Positions 1 through 8,436 of a DNA stretch of 64,000 bases are shown here, piece after piece. Every line of letters starts with the position of its first letter. Positions within the stretch are counted from its first letter, which is position 1. A model generated the notes under the pieces. It searched no databases. It had not been told where the DNA came from and saw only the letters and a program-made list of their open reading frames with translations. The position numbers were made by a program, and so were the translations under genes. Origin of the DNA: Streptomyces chumphonensis (GTDB lineage Bacteria; Actinomycetota; Actinomycetes; Streptomycetales; Streptomycetaceae); assembly GCF_014779715.1 (NCBI RefSeq), contig NZ_JACXYU010000005.1:62001-126000 (forward strand). The letters are read 5' to 3'.

Positions 1-268
1 GCACCATGCCGATGCCGCGCGCGATCGCGTCGGCGGGGCTGTGCAGCGTGACCTGCTCGCCGTCGACGGTGATGGTGCCCTCGTCCGGCTTCTGCATGCC
101 GTAGAGGATCTTCATCAGCGTGGACTTGCCCGCGCCGTTCTCGCCGACGATCGCGTGCACCGTGCCCTTGTGCACGGACAGGTGGATGTCGTGGTTGGCG
201 ACGACGCCGGGGAAGCGTTTCGTGATGCCGGCCAGCTCGACGGCGGGCGGACTGCTGGACGCGTTGAT
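1..268 (-). CDS. BMP-family ABC transporter ATP-binding protein (N-terminal part)
   Basis: This is the N-terminal part of an ATPase that energises uptake of nucleoside-like solutes; the rest lies beyond the left edge. The visible 89 codons read [18 protein letters not shown], then the Walker A motif GENGAGKST, then an YGMQKPDEG segment typical of the rbsA/BMP-associated ATPases. The reading frame is open back to an in-frame TAG at 289-287, but that stretch contains no ATG, GTG or TTG. A GGAGAG ribosome site sits six bases before an ATC codon at 268-266, so I place the start there. The next in-frame GTG (175) would remove the first beta strand. The neighbouring gene to the right encodes the matching substrate-binding lipoprotein. 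The family call is secure; the start is not. Confidence 0.85.
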   Translation of the reverse strand, partial: MNASSSPPAVELAGITKRFPGVVANHDIHLSVHKGTVHAIVGENGAGKSTLMKILYGMQKPDEGTITVDGEQVTLHSPADAIARGIGMV

Positions 269-410
269 GGTGCACTCTCCTCGGGGCTAAGGAGCGGGCT
301 CGTCAGGACGGGACGGCGCCGGACGGACGGCGGGTGGTACGGGACGGCGGGTGCCGGTGGGACGGGCGGGACGGTGCGGGCGTGGTGACGCTATCGTGCC
401 GCACCCTCGG

Positions 411-422
411 CTACGCGCGTAG
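411..422. promoter_or_regulatory. Perfect 12-bp palindrome upstream of the ABC ATPase gene
   Basis: CTACGCGCGTAG is a perfect dyad with a central CG step, as in LacI-family operators. A 10/12 copy lies at 1718-1729 in front of the substrate-binding protein gene, which suggests one regulator acting on both transcription units. Seen directly as sequence; the regulator type is inference. Confidence 0.4.
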
Positions 423-529
423 AGTTTTCGCCGGATACACCGGACTCCCGGCCGGGGACGGCGGCCGGAGGGGCGGCGCGGTCCGGGAGGGCCCGCCGGG
501 GCGGGCCGGTGGTCCGCGGGCGGCCCGGG

Positions 530-560
530 CCGGGCGGCGGAGGCTGTGTCCGCCGCCCGG
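530..560 (-). terminator. Hairpin terminator of the BMP lipoprotein gene
   Basis: A perfect 12-bp stem (530-541 pairs with 549-560) closes on a 7-base loop, about 50 bases past the stop of the leftward lipoprotein gene. There is no T tract, as is usual in Streptomyces. Confidence 0.6.
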
Positions 561-609
561 TTCCGGGCCTGGGTCCGTGCCGGGGCCCGAGGGCTCCCGG
601 CCGCGGGCG

Positions 610-1656
610 TCACGGGGTCGGGGAGACCTCGATCTTGCCGGCGACGATGTCCGCCTTGGCCTGCTCGACGGCCTCGGTCAGCTCGGTCATCTCCTGGTAG
701 GCGGGGTTGGAGTCGCTCAGGGCGACGCCGTCGGCCTCCAGGTTGTAGCGGATGACGCCCGACTGCGGGTCGTCCTCCTCCACGGACTTGATCAGGTTGT
801 AGACCGCGTCGGGGACGTCCTTCGTCATCGACGTGAGGATGTTGTCCTTGTACGGCGCCAGCGTCTTCTGCTCGTACTGGTCGGAGTCCACACCGATGAC
901 CCACCGGTCACGGTCGGCGGCGGCCTCGATGACGCCCTGCCCGGCGAGGCCGGCGGCGTGGTAGATCACGTCGGCGTCGGCGTCCAGCTGGCCGCGCGCG
1001 GCCTCCTTGCCGAGGTCCGGCTTGGAGAAGCCGTCCATGTTCGGCGGCTGGGTGAGGTACTGGCGCTTGATCTCGATGTCCGGGTCGGTGTCCTGGACGC
1101 CCTGGACGAAACCGGCCTCGAACTTCTTGATCAGCGGCACCTCGACACCGCCGACGAAGCCGACGACGTCCGTCTCGGTCGCGTGCGCGGCGGCGACGCC
1201 GGCCAGGTAGGAGCCCTGCTCCTCACTGAAGACCATGTTGACGATGTTGTCGCCGGTGACCGTCTCGTCGTCGATCAGACCGAAGGTGACGTCCGGGTTC
1301 TTCTTGGCGGCCTCTTCGATCGGGCCCGCGTAGGCGAAGCCGACGCCTATGACCGGGTTGTAGCCGAGCCGCGCGAGCTCGTTCAGCCGGCTGGCCTTGT
1401 CGGCGTCCGACTCGCCGTCGGAGGGCTCGATGTCCTCGCCGTCCCAGCCGAACTCCTTCTCGGCCTTGCTGAGACCGGCGTAGGCGGCGTCGTTGAACGA
1501 CTGGTCGCCCCGGCCGCCGACGTCGTACGCGATGGCCGCACCCTTGTCCTCGGACTCGCCGGAGGACTCGGTGGAGGTGCCGCCGCAGGCGGCGGTGGTG
1601 AGTGCGAGAGCCGCGGTGGCGGTGACCGCGGCGGCAAGCTTGGTGACCCGACGCAA
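610..1656 (-). CDS. BMP-family substrate-binding lipoprotein
   Basis: This 348-residue extracytoplasmic binding protein belongs to the Bmp/Med/PnrA family, whose known members bind nucleosides. It starts with MRRVTKLAAAV, a short hydrophobic signal and a lipobox ending TAAC near residue 24, so it should be lipid-anchored. The mature part has the family features GRGDQSFNDAAY near the N-terminus and VIGVDSDQY in the second lobe. The N-terminus of a cognate ATPase lies 342 bases downstream on the same strand; the permeases would follow beyond the left edge. A hairpin ends this gene, so it is probably made in excess of the membrane parts. The exact ligand cannot be read from the sequence. Confidence 0.92.
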   Translation of the reverse strand: MRRVTKLAAAVTATAALALTTAACGGTSTESSGESEDKGAAIAYDVGGRGDQSFNDAAYAGLSKAEKEFGWDGEDIEPSDGESDADKASRLNELARLGYNPVIGVGFAYAGPIEEAAKKNPDVTFGLIDDETVTGDNIVNMVFSEEQGSYLAGVAAAHATETDVVGFVGGVEVPLIKKFEAGFVQGVQDTDPDIEIKRQYLTQPPNMDGFSKPDLGKEAARGQLDADADVIYHAAGLAGQGVIEAAADRDRWVIGVDSDQYEQKTLAPYKDNILTSMTKDVPDAVYNLIKSVEEDDPQSGVIRYNLEADGVALSDSNPAYQEMTELTEAVEQAKADIVAGKIEVSPTP

Positions 1657-1717
1657 GAGGAGGTCTCCTTCGACTCTCAGGAAGCGCCTCTTCCGGCGCT
1701 GGCTCTCCGGCTCAGAG

Positions 1718-1729
1718 TAACGCGCGTAG
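1718..1729. promoter_or_regulatory. Imperfect palindrome upstream of the BMP lipoprotein gene
   Basis: TAACGCGCGTAG lies about 60 bases before the start codon and matches 10 of 12 positions of the palindrome at 411-422. It is a plausible operator for shared control of the transporter genes. Confidence 0.35.
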
Positions 1730-1899
1730 ATGTCAGGTAAAGCCCCGGCTTACGTCCGTTATCGTTTCGGTGTTAACGGCGACTTTGCGCCATGCCCCGG
1801 GTGCACCGCGACACCGCCTCCGGCCCGCCCCGCCCGACCCCGCCCCGCCCGGCGGGCCTCGCCCCGGCAGGGCGGCGCGGGCGGGGTGGGCGGGCGGCC

Positions 1900-3147
1900 T
1901 CAGCCCTGGGCGGCGTCGAGGAGGGCGGCGGCGGTGAACAGCTCGACGCCGACGTCGATCGCCCGCTCGTCCGCGTCGAAGTCCCCCTGGTGGATGTCGC
2001 GCGGGACGGGGTCGCCGGGCGTCCGCACGCCGAGGCGGGCCATCGCGCCGGGCACCTGCTCCAGGTACCAGGAGAAGTCCTCGCCGCCGAGGGACTGCTC
2101 GGTCGTCTCCACGGTATGCGCGCCGCGCCGGGCGGCCATGGCGTTGCGCAGCAGCTCCGTCGTCGTCGTCTCGTTCACGACCGGCGGGACGCCGCGGATG
2201 TAGTTGATCTCCGACTTCGCGTGGTGCAGCGCGGCCACCTCGTCCACGGCTGCGTGCACGACGTCGGGTGCGGCGCGCCAGGCGGGCAGGTCCAGGCAGC
2301 GGACGGTGCCGGAGAGCTCCGCGCGCTGCGGGATGACGTTGGGGGCGTGCCCGGAGACGATGCGCCCCCAGGTGACGGCGAGCCCGGCACGGGTGTCCAC
2401 GCGGCGGGCCAGCAGGGCGGGCACGTCGGTGACGACGCGGGACGCCGCCGTGACGAGGTCGGTCGTCAGGTGGGGGCGGGCGGTGTGGCCGCCGGGTCCG
2501 GCCAGGGTGACCTCCAGCCGGTCGCAGGCGGAGGTGATGGGGCCGGGCCGCAGCCCGATCCGCCCGGCGTCGACGCGGGGGTCGCAGTGGACGGCGATGA
2601 CCCGCCCGACGCCGTCCAGCGCGCCGTCGTCGATGGCGTCCGTCGCACCCCCCGGCAGGACCTCCTCGGCGGGCTGGAAGATCAGCCGGACCGAGTGCGG
2701 CAACCGGCCGGCGGCGGCGAGGCCGGCCAGGACCAGGCCCGCGCCGAGGACGACCGTGGTGTGGACGTCGTGTCCGCAGGCGTGGGCGCGGTCGGGCACG
2801 GTGGAGCGGTAGGAGACCGTCTTGGTGTCCGGGATGGGCAGCCCGTCGATGTCGGCGCGCAGCGCGAGCATGGGACGGCGGCCGTCCCAGGACTCGGCCC
2901 CGCCGGGGTGAACGTCGCAGATCAGCCCGGTGCCGCCGGCGAGTACGCGGGGGCGCAGCCCGGCCTGTTGGAGGCGCGCCCTGATCGCCGCGGTGGTGCG
3001 GAACTCCTGGTGCCCCAGCTCCGGATGCATGTGCAGGTCGCGCCGGAACATGACGAGTTCGTCGCGCAACGCGCTCGGGAGGGCTCCGTCCAGTGGTGTC
3101 TCACCGGAGGTCCGCTGGGTGGACTTGGCTGACAACAGTTGGTTCAC
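1900..3147 (-). CDS. M20-family amidohydrolase / metallopeptidase
   Basis: This 415-residue protein is an M20D-type amidohydrolase of the hippurate hydrolase/IAA-amino-acid hydrolase group, which releases amino acids from N-acyl conjugates in the cytoplasm. Family landmarks are RRDLHMHPELG near residue 35, the metal-site ACGHDVH near residue 130, QPAEEVLPGG near residue 165 with the catalytic Glu pair, and GGHTARPH in the dimerisation lid. SLGGEDFSWYLE near the C-terminus supplies the last metal ligand region. The predicted start is a GTG at 3147 without a good ribosome site, so the first 30 residues are less certain. The substrate is unknown. It stands alone, transcribed toward the BMP genes. 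Confidence 0.88.
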   Translation of the reverse strand: MNQLLSAKSTQRTSGETPLDGALPSALRDELVMFRRDLHMHPELGHQEFRTTAAIRARLQQAGLRPRVLAGGTGLICDVHPGGAESWDGRRPMLALRADIDGLPIPDTKTVSYRSTVPDRAHACGHDVHTTVVLGAGLVLAGLAAAGRLPHSVRLIFQPAEEVLPGGATDAIDDGALDGVGRVIAVHCDPRVDAGRIGLRPGPITSACDRLEVTLAGPGGHTARPHLTTDLVTAASRVVTDVPALLARRVDTRAGLAVTWGRIVSGHAPNVIPQRAELSGTVRCLDLPAWRAAPDVVHAAVDEVAALHHAKSEINYIRGVPPVVNETTTTELLRNAMAARRGAHTVETTEQSLGGEDFSWYLEQVPGAMARLGVRTPGDPVPRDIHQGDFDADERAIDVGVELFTAAALLDAAQG

Positions 3148-3375
3148 CCAACCGAGCGTATGCCCCCGGGGGCCCCTCCCGGTCGGTGATCACGGAAAGT
3201 TAAGCCACACAGGGGAAAAAATCCTCGCCCGATCCGCGCATACGTCCAGAGTGAGGTGGGTATGCCGATTGGTTCTCTGCTTCCGCTCTCATCCCGTCTG
3301 GCATGTTTCGCCGGTTACGGATGAGGCGGACGGGGCGGGATGTGTTCGATCAGGCGACCCGGACGGGCCGCCGCG

Positions 3376-3594
3376 TCACCGGCCGCCGCGTTCCGGCGGG
3401 TGCCCGTGCGAGGAGGCCCCGGAGGACAGCGGGTGCGTGCCGAGATCACTCCAGTCCAGTGCTCTGGCGACCTCGCGTTGCGCCTTCTCGGCCACGGCGC
3501 GCACCTCGGCGGGCACGTCGCCGTGCTCCTCTATGAGGCTGTCGTAGATCGGTGCCTGGCCCGTGGCCCGCTCGGCGGGGCGCGTCATCGTCAT
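3376..3594 (-). CDS. Small conserved-looking protein of unknown function
   Basis: A 72-residue soluble protein starting MTMTRPAERATGQAPIYDSL, with an acidic, helix-prone middle (EVRAVAEKAQREVARALDW). A GGAGAC site lies five bases before the ATG. No domain is recognised. The coding-like composition and good ribosome site argue that it is real; I recall similar short proteins in Streptomyces but cannot verify this. Confidence 0.6.
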   Translation of the reverse strand: MTMTRPAERATGQAPIYDSLIEEHGDVPAEVRAVAEKAQREVARALDWSDLGTHPLSSGASSHGHPPERGGR

Positions 3595-3732
3595 CTCTGT
3601 CTCCGTCGCGACGTTCCTGCCCGCCCGGTACGGGCGGGACGTCCGCGAGCGTACTCAGGTGCGGGACACCGCCGCACAGGCAGGGTCCGCGCCGTGATCA
3701 CGGCCACGCACCACCAGCACCCCACCACCTCA

Positions 3733-3757
3733 AACGATCGAATGCGATACGATCGTT
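3733..3757. promoter_or_regulatory. Palindromic operator immediately before the alpha/beta hydrolase gene
   Basis: AACGATCG (3733-3740) and CGATCGTT (3750-3757) form a perfect 8-bp dyad with a 9-base spacer, ending three bases before the ATG at 3761. It would overlap the core promoter or the transcript start. TetR-type repressors commonly use sites of this shape, but no regulator gene is adjacent. Confidence 0.5.
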
Positions 3758-3760
3758 CTT

Positions 3761-4837
3761 ATGACGATAGTTTCACGGGACGTGGAATCCGGGCGGAGTC
3801 CGGGCGGGCGGCGCTGGCCGCGCAGGCTGGTGTGGATCGTGGTGTGCGTGCTGGTCGTCGGCGGCGCGGGGCTCGGCGTCGTGGCCTGGCAGCACACCTA
3901 CGACCTGCGGGAGGAATCGATCACCTTCGAGCACGGCGGGAACACGCTGGACGGCGTCCTGGCCCTGCCTCCCGAGGGACGCGGGCCGTACGGGCTCGTC
4001 GTCCTCGTGCACGGCGACGGCCCCGTCGACGCGACCCACGACTCGTTCTACCGGCCGCTGTGGGAGTCCTTCGCCCGCGCCGGATACGCCTCCCTGTCCT
4101 GGAGCAAGCCGGGCGTGGGCGCCTCGGAGGGCGACTGGCTGGAGCAGACCATGCGGGACCGTGCCGAGGAGACCCGCGCCGCCCTCGCCTGGGCCCGCGC
4201 GCGTCCCGAGGTGGACCCCGACCGGATCGGGCTGTGGGGGGCCAGCCAGGCCGGCTGGGTGCTGCCGAAGGTCGCCGCCCGGGAGCCGGACGTGCGGTTC
4301 GTCATCGCCGTCTCCCCCGCGATCAACTGGCACCGCCAGGGCCGCTACCACTTGATGTCCGAACTCCGCGCCGAGGGCGCCTCGGCGGCGGACCGCACGC
4401 GGGCCCTGGAGCGCCGCGAACGGACGCTGGAGCTGCTGCGCCGCGACGCGCCCTTCGCGGACTACCGGGACGCCTTCGCCGACCTCCGGGGCATGACGGC
4501 CCGCCGCTGGGGCTTCGTCGGCCGCAACCACACCGCCGACGCCACCGACGACCTCGCCGCCGTGCCCCGGGACGTGCCCGTCCTGCTGATCCTCGCCGGA
4601 CACGACCGCAACGTGGACGCGGGCGAGACGGAGGCCGTCTACCGGGAGCGGCTGGGGCCGGACCGGCTCACGGTGGAGCACTACCCCGACGCGGCGCACT
4701 CGCTCGTGCGCGACGAACTGGACCGGTCCACCGCCCGGCTGACGCTCACCGGCCTCTTCGCGCCCCGCTCACTGTTCGCCGAGGGATTCCTCGACGACCA
4801 GCGCCACTACCTCGAACAGGTCGACCCGGCACCCTGA
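3761..4837 (+). CDS. Membrane-anchored or exported alpha/beta hydrolase
   Basis: This 358-residue serine hydrolase has one N-terminal membrane segment (about residues 22-43, RLVWIVVCVLVVGGAGLGVVA), so the enzyme domain should lie outside the cell. The fold shows VVLVHGDGP for the oxyanion strand, the nucleophile elbow GASQAGW, LILAGHDRNVD around the acid, and a C-terminal DAAHS histidine. This matches S9/dienelactone-hydrolase-like esterases. No ribosome site precedes the ATG; a palindrome does, so a leaderless, repressor-controlled message is likely. The substrate is unknown. Confidence 0.85.
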   Translation: MTIVSRDVESGRSPGGRRWPRRLVWIVVCVLVVGGAGLGVVAWQHTYDLREESITFEHGGNTLDGVLALPPEGRGPYGLVVLVHGDGPVDATHDSFYRPLWESFARAGYASLSWSKPGVGASEGDWLEQTMRDRAEETRAALAWARARPEVDPDRIGLWGASQAGWVLPKVAAREPDVRFVIAVSPAINWHRQGRYHLMSELRAEGASAADRTRALERRERTLELLRRDAPFADYRDAFADLRGMTARRWGFVGRNHTADATDDLAAVPRDVPVLLILAGHDRNVDAGETEAVYRERLGPDRLTVEHYPDAAHSLVRDELDRSTARLTLTGLFAPRSLFAEGFLDDQRHYLEQVDPAP

Positions 4838-4880
4838 CGCCGGCGCGCCCCGCCGCCTCGCCCGGACGCCCCGCCCCGGC

Positions 4881-5984
4881 TCAGGGGGCGGAGGTGCGCA
4901 GGCGGTGGGCGCCGCGCGCGGTGGCGGTGACCCCGGACAGGAAGCCGTGGGCGCGCGGGGAGGCGGCGTCCGTCAGCCAGGCCCGGTCCACGTCGCAGAC
5001 GGCCACCCGCACGCCGGTGTCCGCGAGGGCCAGCGGCAGGGTGTGCACGACGGTGGAGGGGAAGCTGAGGACCGTCCGGGCGACGGGCCCGCGCCGCGCG
5101 ACCAGCTCCAGCGGCAGGTCCGGCCGGACGATCTCCACCCCGCACTCGACGGCGATGCGGTGCAGCTTCTCCATGCCCTCCCTGCGGTGCGCGAAGTACC
5201 GCACGGCACCGTGCGCGCGGGCCAGCGAGCGGACGGCCTCCACGTACCGGTCCGCGTCGACGACGCCGGTCTCCGCGAGCGAGGTGCCCACCAGGTCGGT
5301 GCCCTCGATCAGCGCGGGCGGGCCGAAGCGCTCCCGCGTCCAGGCGAACGCGTTCTCCACGACGTCGATCCCCTCGGGCACCTCGACCGGCATCGCGCTG
5401 AACAACTCGACGGCGCGCCCCCGGCGGGGGGTGAGCCGCCGCCGGGCGCGCCCGGACACCGGGGCGAACAGCAACGCGCCCGGGCCGCCCGCGCCGGACC
5501 GGTGCCAGCGGGTGAGGCGTTTCGCGCCCCCGGCGAGCTGGGCGGTGAACTCCATGGTCGCCGTGCCGTCGTCCACCACCGTCAGGTCCGCCGCCTCCCC
5601 GGAGAGGGCCAGCAGGAGCTGCACGTACCGGGAGAACGGGTCGCCGATGACGATGCGCCGCGCCGCGCGCAGCGGCCGGGCGAGCCGCAGCACGGTCTTC
5701 AGCGGCGCGCTCGTGGTGCCCCTGGCCTCCGACCAGTCCACGACGTGCCCCTCGTCGCGGGCGAGCTGGGCCATGCGGCGCAACTGGCCACGCGTCATCG
5801 GGTCGTGGGGCGGCAGGACGACGAGGGTCAGGGCGGCGGCGTCGTCGCGGAACCTCACGTGCGCCCACTCCAGCACGTTGAGCAGCTGGACCGGGCTCTC
5901 CACGAAGGCCAGGGTGCCCCCGTCCCCGGCCCGGCGCGGGCCGGTGCGCTCGGGCTCGGGGAGGGGGGCGTCGGGGGCGGTCAT
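4881..5984 (-). CDS. Polysialyltransferase-like glycosyltransferase
   Basis: This 367-residue protein resembles alpha-2,8-polysialyltransferase/GT52-type enzymes: an N-terminal FVESPVQLLNVLEW motif, VIGDPFSRYVQL, a VVDDGTATMEF acidic motif and YFAHRREGMEKL, followed by the conserved VLSFPSTVVHTLPLAL segment. These enzymes add CMP-activated nonulosonic acids to a growing polymer at the inner membrane face. The ATG at 5984 lies one base after the stop of the NeuB-like gene, so the two are translated together; the open frame extends further upstream but inside that gene. It is the last gene of the operon. Confidence 0.75.
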   Translation of the reverse strand: MTAPDAPLPEPERTGPRRAGDGGTLAFVESPVQLLNVLEWAHVRFRDDAAALTLVVLPPHDPMTRGQLRRMAQLARDEGHVVDWSEARGTTSAPLKTVLRLARPLRAARRIVIGDPFSRYVQLLLALSGEAADLTVVDDGTATMEFTAQLAGGAKRLTRWHRSGAGGPGALLFAPVSGRARRRLTPRRGRAVELFSAMPVEVPEGIDVVENAFAWTRERFGPPALIEGTDLVGTSLAETGVVDADRYVEAVRSLARAHGAVRYFAHRREGMEKLHRIAVECGVEIVRPDLPLELVARRGPVARTVLSFPSTVVHTLPLALADTGVRVAVCDVDRAWLTDAASPRAHGFLSGVTATARGAHRLRTSAP

Positions 5985-5985
5985 C

Positions 5986-6948
5986 TCAGACCCGCGCGGG
6001 CTCGCCGCTCGCACCGGCGGTGGCGGCGGCGTCCGTGCCACCGGCCTCCTCGGCCTCCGCGATGACGCCCTTGACGCGGCGGAGCTTCTTCATGGGCGCC
6101 AGCTCGCTGTCGTAGACCTTCTTGACGCCGTCGCCGAGCGAGGACTCGATGGTGCGGATGTCGCGCACGAGGCGCTGGAGGCCGCCCGGCTCGACGGAGG
6201 CCGCCTGGTCCGAGCCCCACATGGCGCGGTCCAGGGTGATGTGGCGCTCGACGAACACGGCGCCGAGGGCGACGGCGGCCAGCGTCGTCTGGAGGCCCGT
6301 CTCGTGGCCCGAGTAGCCGATCGGGACGTTGGGGAACTCGGCCTGGAGGGTGTGGATCATCCGCAGGTTGAGCTCTTCGGCCTTGGCCGGGTAGGTGGAG
6401 GTGGCGTGGCAGAGCAGGATGTTCTCGCTGCCCAGCACCTCGACCGCGTGCCGGATCTGCTTCGGCGTCGACATGCCGGTGGAGAGGATGACGGTGCGGC
6501 CGGTGGCCCGCAGGGTGCGCAGCAGCTCGTCGTCGGTCAGGGAGGCGGAGGCCACCTTGTGGGCCGGGAGGTCGAACTTCTCCAGGAAGGCGACGGCCTC
6601 GGTGTCCCACGGGGAGGCGAACCAGGCGATCCCCTTCTCCTTGCAGTGCTCGTCGATCCTGCGGTACTCGTCCTCGCCGAACTCGACACGGTGCCGGTAG
6701 TCGATGTAGGTCATCCGGCCCCAGGGGGTGTCGCGCTCGATGTCCCACTGGTCGCGCGGGGTGCAGATCTCCGGGGTGCGCTTCTGGAACTTGACGGCGT
6801 CGCAGCCGGCCTCGGCGGCGGCGTCGATCAGGGCGAAGGCGTTCTCCAGGTCACCGTTGTGGTTGATGCCGATCTCGCCGGTGACGTAGACGGGCTGCCC
6901 CGGGCCGGCGGTCTTGTCGCCGAGGGTGCGGAGGCGGGGATTGCTCAT
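5986..6948 (-). CDS. N-acylneuraminate/Kdn synthase (NeuB family)
   Basis: This 320-residue synthase condenses phosphoenolpyruvate with a hexosamine or mannose derivative to make a nine-carbon nonulosonic acid. Family motifs are GEIGINHNGD near residue 25, DAVKFQKRTPE, WFASPWD, LSTGMST, CHATSTYPA and YSGHETGL, with a late ERHITLDR. The C-terminal antifreeze-like SAF domain found in classic NeuB is missing; the protein ends soon after the barrel with an Ala-rich tail. The ATG at 6948 has an AAGGAA site at ideal spacing. In S. coelicolor related genes serve a Kdn-containing teichulosonic acid of the wall. Confidence 0.9.
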   Translation of the reverse strand: MSNPRLRTLGDKTAGPGQPVYVTGEIGINHNGDLENAFALIDAAAEAGCDAVKFQKRTPEICTPRDQWDIERDTPWGRMTYIDYRHRVEFGEDEYRRIDEHCKEKGIAWFASPWDTEAVAFLEKFDLPAHKVASASLTDDELLRTLRATGRTVILSTGMSTPKQIRHAVEVLGSENILLCHATSTYPAKAEELNLRMIHTLQAEFPNVPIGYSGHETGLQTTLAAVALGAVFVERHITLDRAMWGSDQAASVEPGGLQRLVRDIRTIESSLGDGVKKVYDSELAPMKKLRRVKGVIAEAEEAGGTDAAATAGASGEPARV

Positions 6949-7102
6949 GGGAAGTTCCTTCTTCCGGGCGTCGCGCTCTCGCGGCGGTCGCCGCGCGCGG
7001 GGGTCGGTGTCGTGGGTCCGGACCGGTGTGCGTCCGGCGGGGTCGGGGCGTTCGGGGGCTTCATGGGTTCGGGCGCCCACAGACAGGCGCCGGGGTCGGG
7101 GG

Positions 7103-8308
7103 TCAGGGGGCCAGGGAGGGGCCGAGGAGCCAGCCGGCGATCTCGCGGACGGCCCCGGAGCCCCCGGGGGTGGTCGTCACGGCGCGGGCCGCGCCGCGCA
7201 CGACGTCGTGCGCGTTCGCCACCGCCACGGGCCAGCCGACGAGGCCGAAGCAGGGCAGGTCGTTCACGTCGTTGCCGACGTAGAGCACCCGCTCCGGCGC
7301 GACGCCCTCCTCCTCGCACCACTGCTTGAGCGCGCGGTCCTTGCGGTCGATGCCGTGCAGCACCGGCAGCTTGAGCTTCCGGGCGCGGGCGGCGACGACC
7401 GTGTTGACCTCGGTGGACAGGATCAGCACCGGCAGGCCCGCGCGGCGCAGCGCGGCGATGCCGAGGCCGTCGCCCCGGTGCACGGCGACCGTCTCCCGGC
7501 CGTCGGAGTCGACGTACACCCGGTCGTCGGTCTGGGTGCCGTCGAAGTCCAGGACGACCGCGTCGACGTCCTCGCGGCGGGGCAGGGTGCCCGCCCGGCG
7601 AGTGTCGAGCAGCGGGGCCAGCGCGCGGGCGCGGGCCAGCTCGTGCGGGTCGTCGACCTCCAGGACGCGGGCCGGGTCGGTGCGCACCAGATCGGTGCGG
7701 CCGAAGAAGCGGTGCCCGGCGGCGCGGAACCCGTCGGCCCGCATGGCGTAGGCGGCGCCGGTCTCCAGGAAGTCCTGCGGGCGGTCCTGGCGGCGCGGGC
7801 GGTGGGCCTTGTCGTGGTTGACGCCCTCTCCCCCGGCGCGCCGGGCGTCCCCGGCCCGCCCGCCGGGCTCCCGCCACACGAAACCGTGGAAGGGCGCGAC
7901 CGTCAGCGCCGAGTCGGCGCCGTCGGCCAGGACGGCGGCGGCCACCCCGGCGACGTCGGCCCGGTCGAGGAACGGGCTGGTGCACTGCACGAGGAGCACG
8001 ACGTCGACGCCGCGGCCCTGCTGGGCCTCGAAGACGTCCATCGCGTGCAGGACGGCGGCCTCGCTGGTCGCGGTGTCGCCCGCGATGTCGGCGGGCCGCT
8101 CGACGGCGACGGCGCCCGCCTCGCGGGCGACGGTGGCGATGGCCGGGTCGTCGGTGGAGACGACGACGTCCGTGACGTGCCCGGCGGCCAGGCACTCGCG
8201 GACCGCGCGGGCCACGAGCGGCACGCCGCCGACCGGCGCGAGGTTCTTGGCGGGCACGCCCTTGGAGCCGCCCCGGGCGGGGATCACGGCGAGGACGGTG
8301 GGTGGCAC
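7103..8308 (-). CDS. CMP-nonulosonate synthetase fused to a KdsC-like HAD phosphatase
   Basis: This 401-residue two-domain enzyme has an N-terminal cytidylyltransferase with VIPARGGSKGVPAKN at residues 7-21, STDDPAIA, GDTATSEAAVLHAM and LVQCTSPF. The C-terminal half is a HAD phosphatase of the KdsC type with DFDGTQTDD and a late VGNDVNDLP. It could therefore remove a phosphate from a nonulosonate 9-phosphate and then activate the free sugar as its CMP derivative. I chose the GTG at 8308 because AAGGAG sits five bases ahead; a longer frame to a GTG at 8440 overlaps the upstream stop but adds a low-complexity tail. Confidence 0.88.
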   Translation of the reverse strand: MPPTVLAVIPARGGSKGVPAKNLAPVGGVPLVARAVRECLAAGHVTDVVVSTDDPAIATVAREAGAVAVERPADIAGDTATSEAAVLHAMDVFEAQQGRGVDVVLLVQCTSPFLDRADVAGVAAAVLADGADSALTVAPFHGFVWREPGGRAGDARRAGGEGVNHDKAHRPRRQDRPQDFLETGAAYAMRADGFRAAGHRFFGRTDLVRTDPARVLEVDDPHELARARALAPLLDTRRAGTLPRREDVDAVVLDFDGTQTDDRVYVDSDGRETVAVHRGDGLGIAALRRAGLPVLILSTEVNTVVAARARKLKLPVLHGIDRKDRALKQWCEEEGVAPERVLYVGNDVNDLPCFGLVGWPVAVANAHDVVRGAARAVTTTPGGSGAVREIAGWLLGPSLAP

Positions 8309-8436
8309 GGTGGCTCCTTGGCTCTCGTTGCCGGCGGTGCGCTCGGCACCGCCGGTCCGGTCGGCGACGCCGTGGGCGGCGCGGTCCCGCGCGGGGCGGC
8401 GCGTGTCGGCGGGGCCCGTCCGGCCCTCGGCGGGCG

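Larger units (their letters stand above)
269..609. other. Intergenic region between BMP lipoprotein gene and ABC ATPase gene
   Basis: This 341-base stretch has no convincing gene on either strand. It holds the hairpin at 530-560 that ends the lipoprotein gene, a very G/C-rich tract, and the palindrome at 411-422. It probably also holds a separate promoter for the ATPase gene. Confidence 0.5.

Noticed and set aside
334..1740. 468-codon plus-strand ORF opposite the BMP lipoprotein gene
   Set aside because: It is antisense to a well-recognised lipoprotein and rich in Val/Gly/Leu/Asp as expected from a complementary frame.
3162..3173. GCCCCCGGGGGC palindrome upstream of the amidohydrolase gene
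   Set aside because: It is made only of G and C in a very GC-rich region, so it is expected by chance and has no other support as an operator.
4807..5868. Long minus-strand ORF rich in Arg and Pro
   Set aside because: It lies in another frame of the transferase gene and has the Arg/Pro/Gly composition typical of shadow frames in high-GC DNA.
3340..7329. 1,329-codon plus-strand ORF
   Set aside because: It runs across the hydrolase in the wrong frame and opposite the nonulosonate genes, with Arg-rich low complexity throughout.
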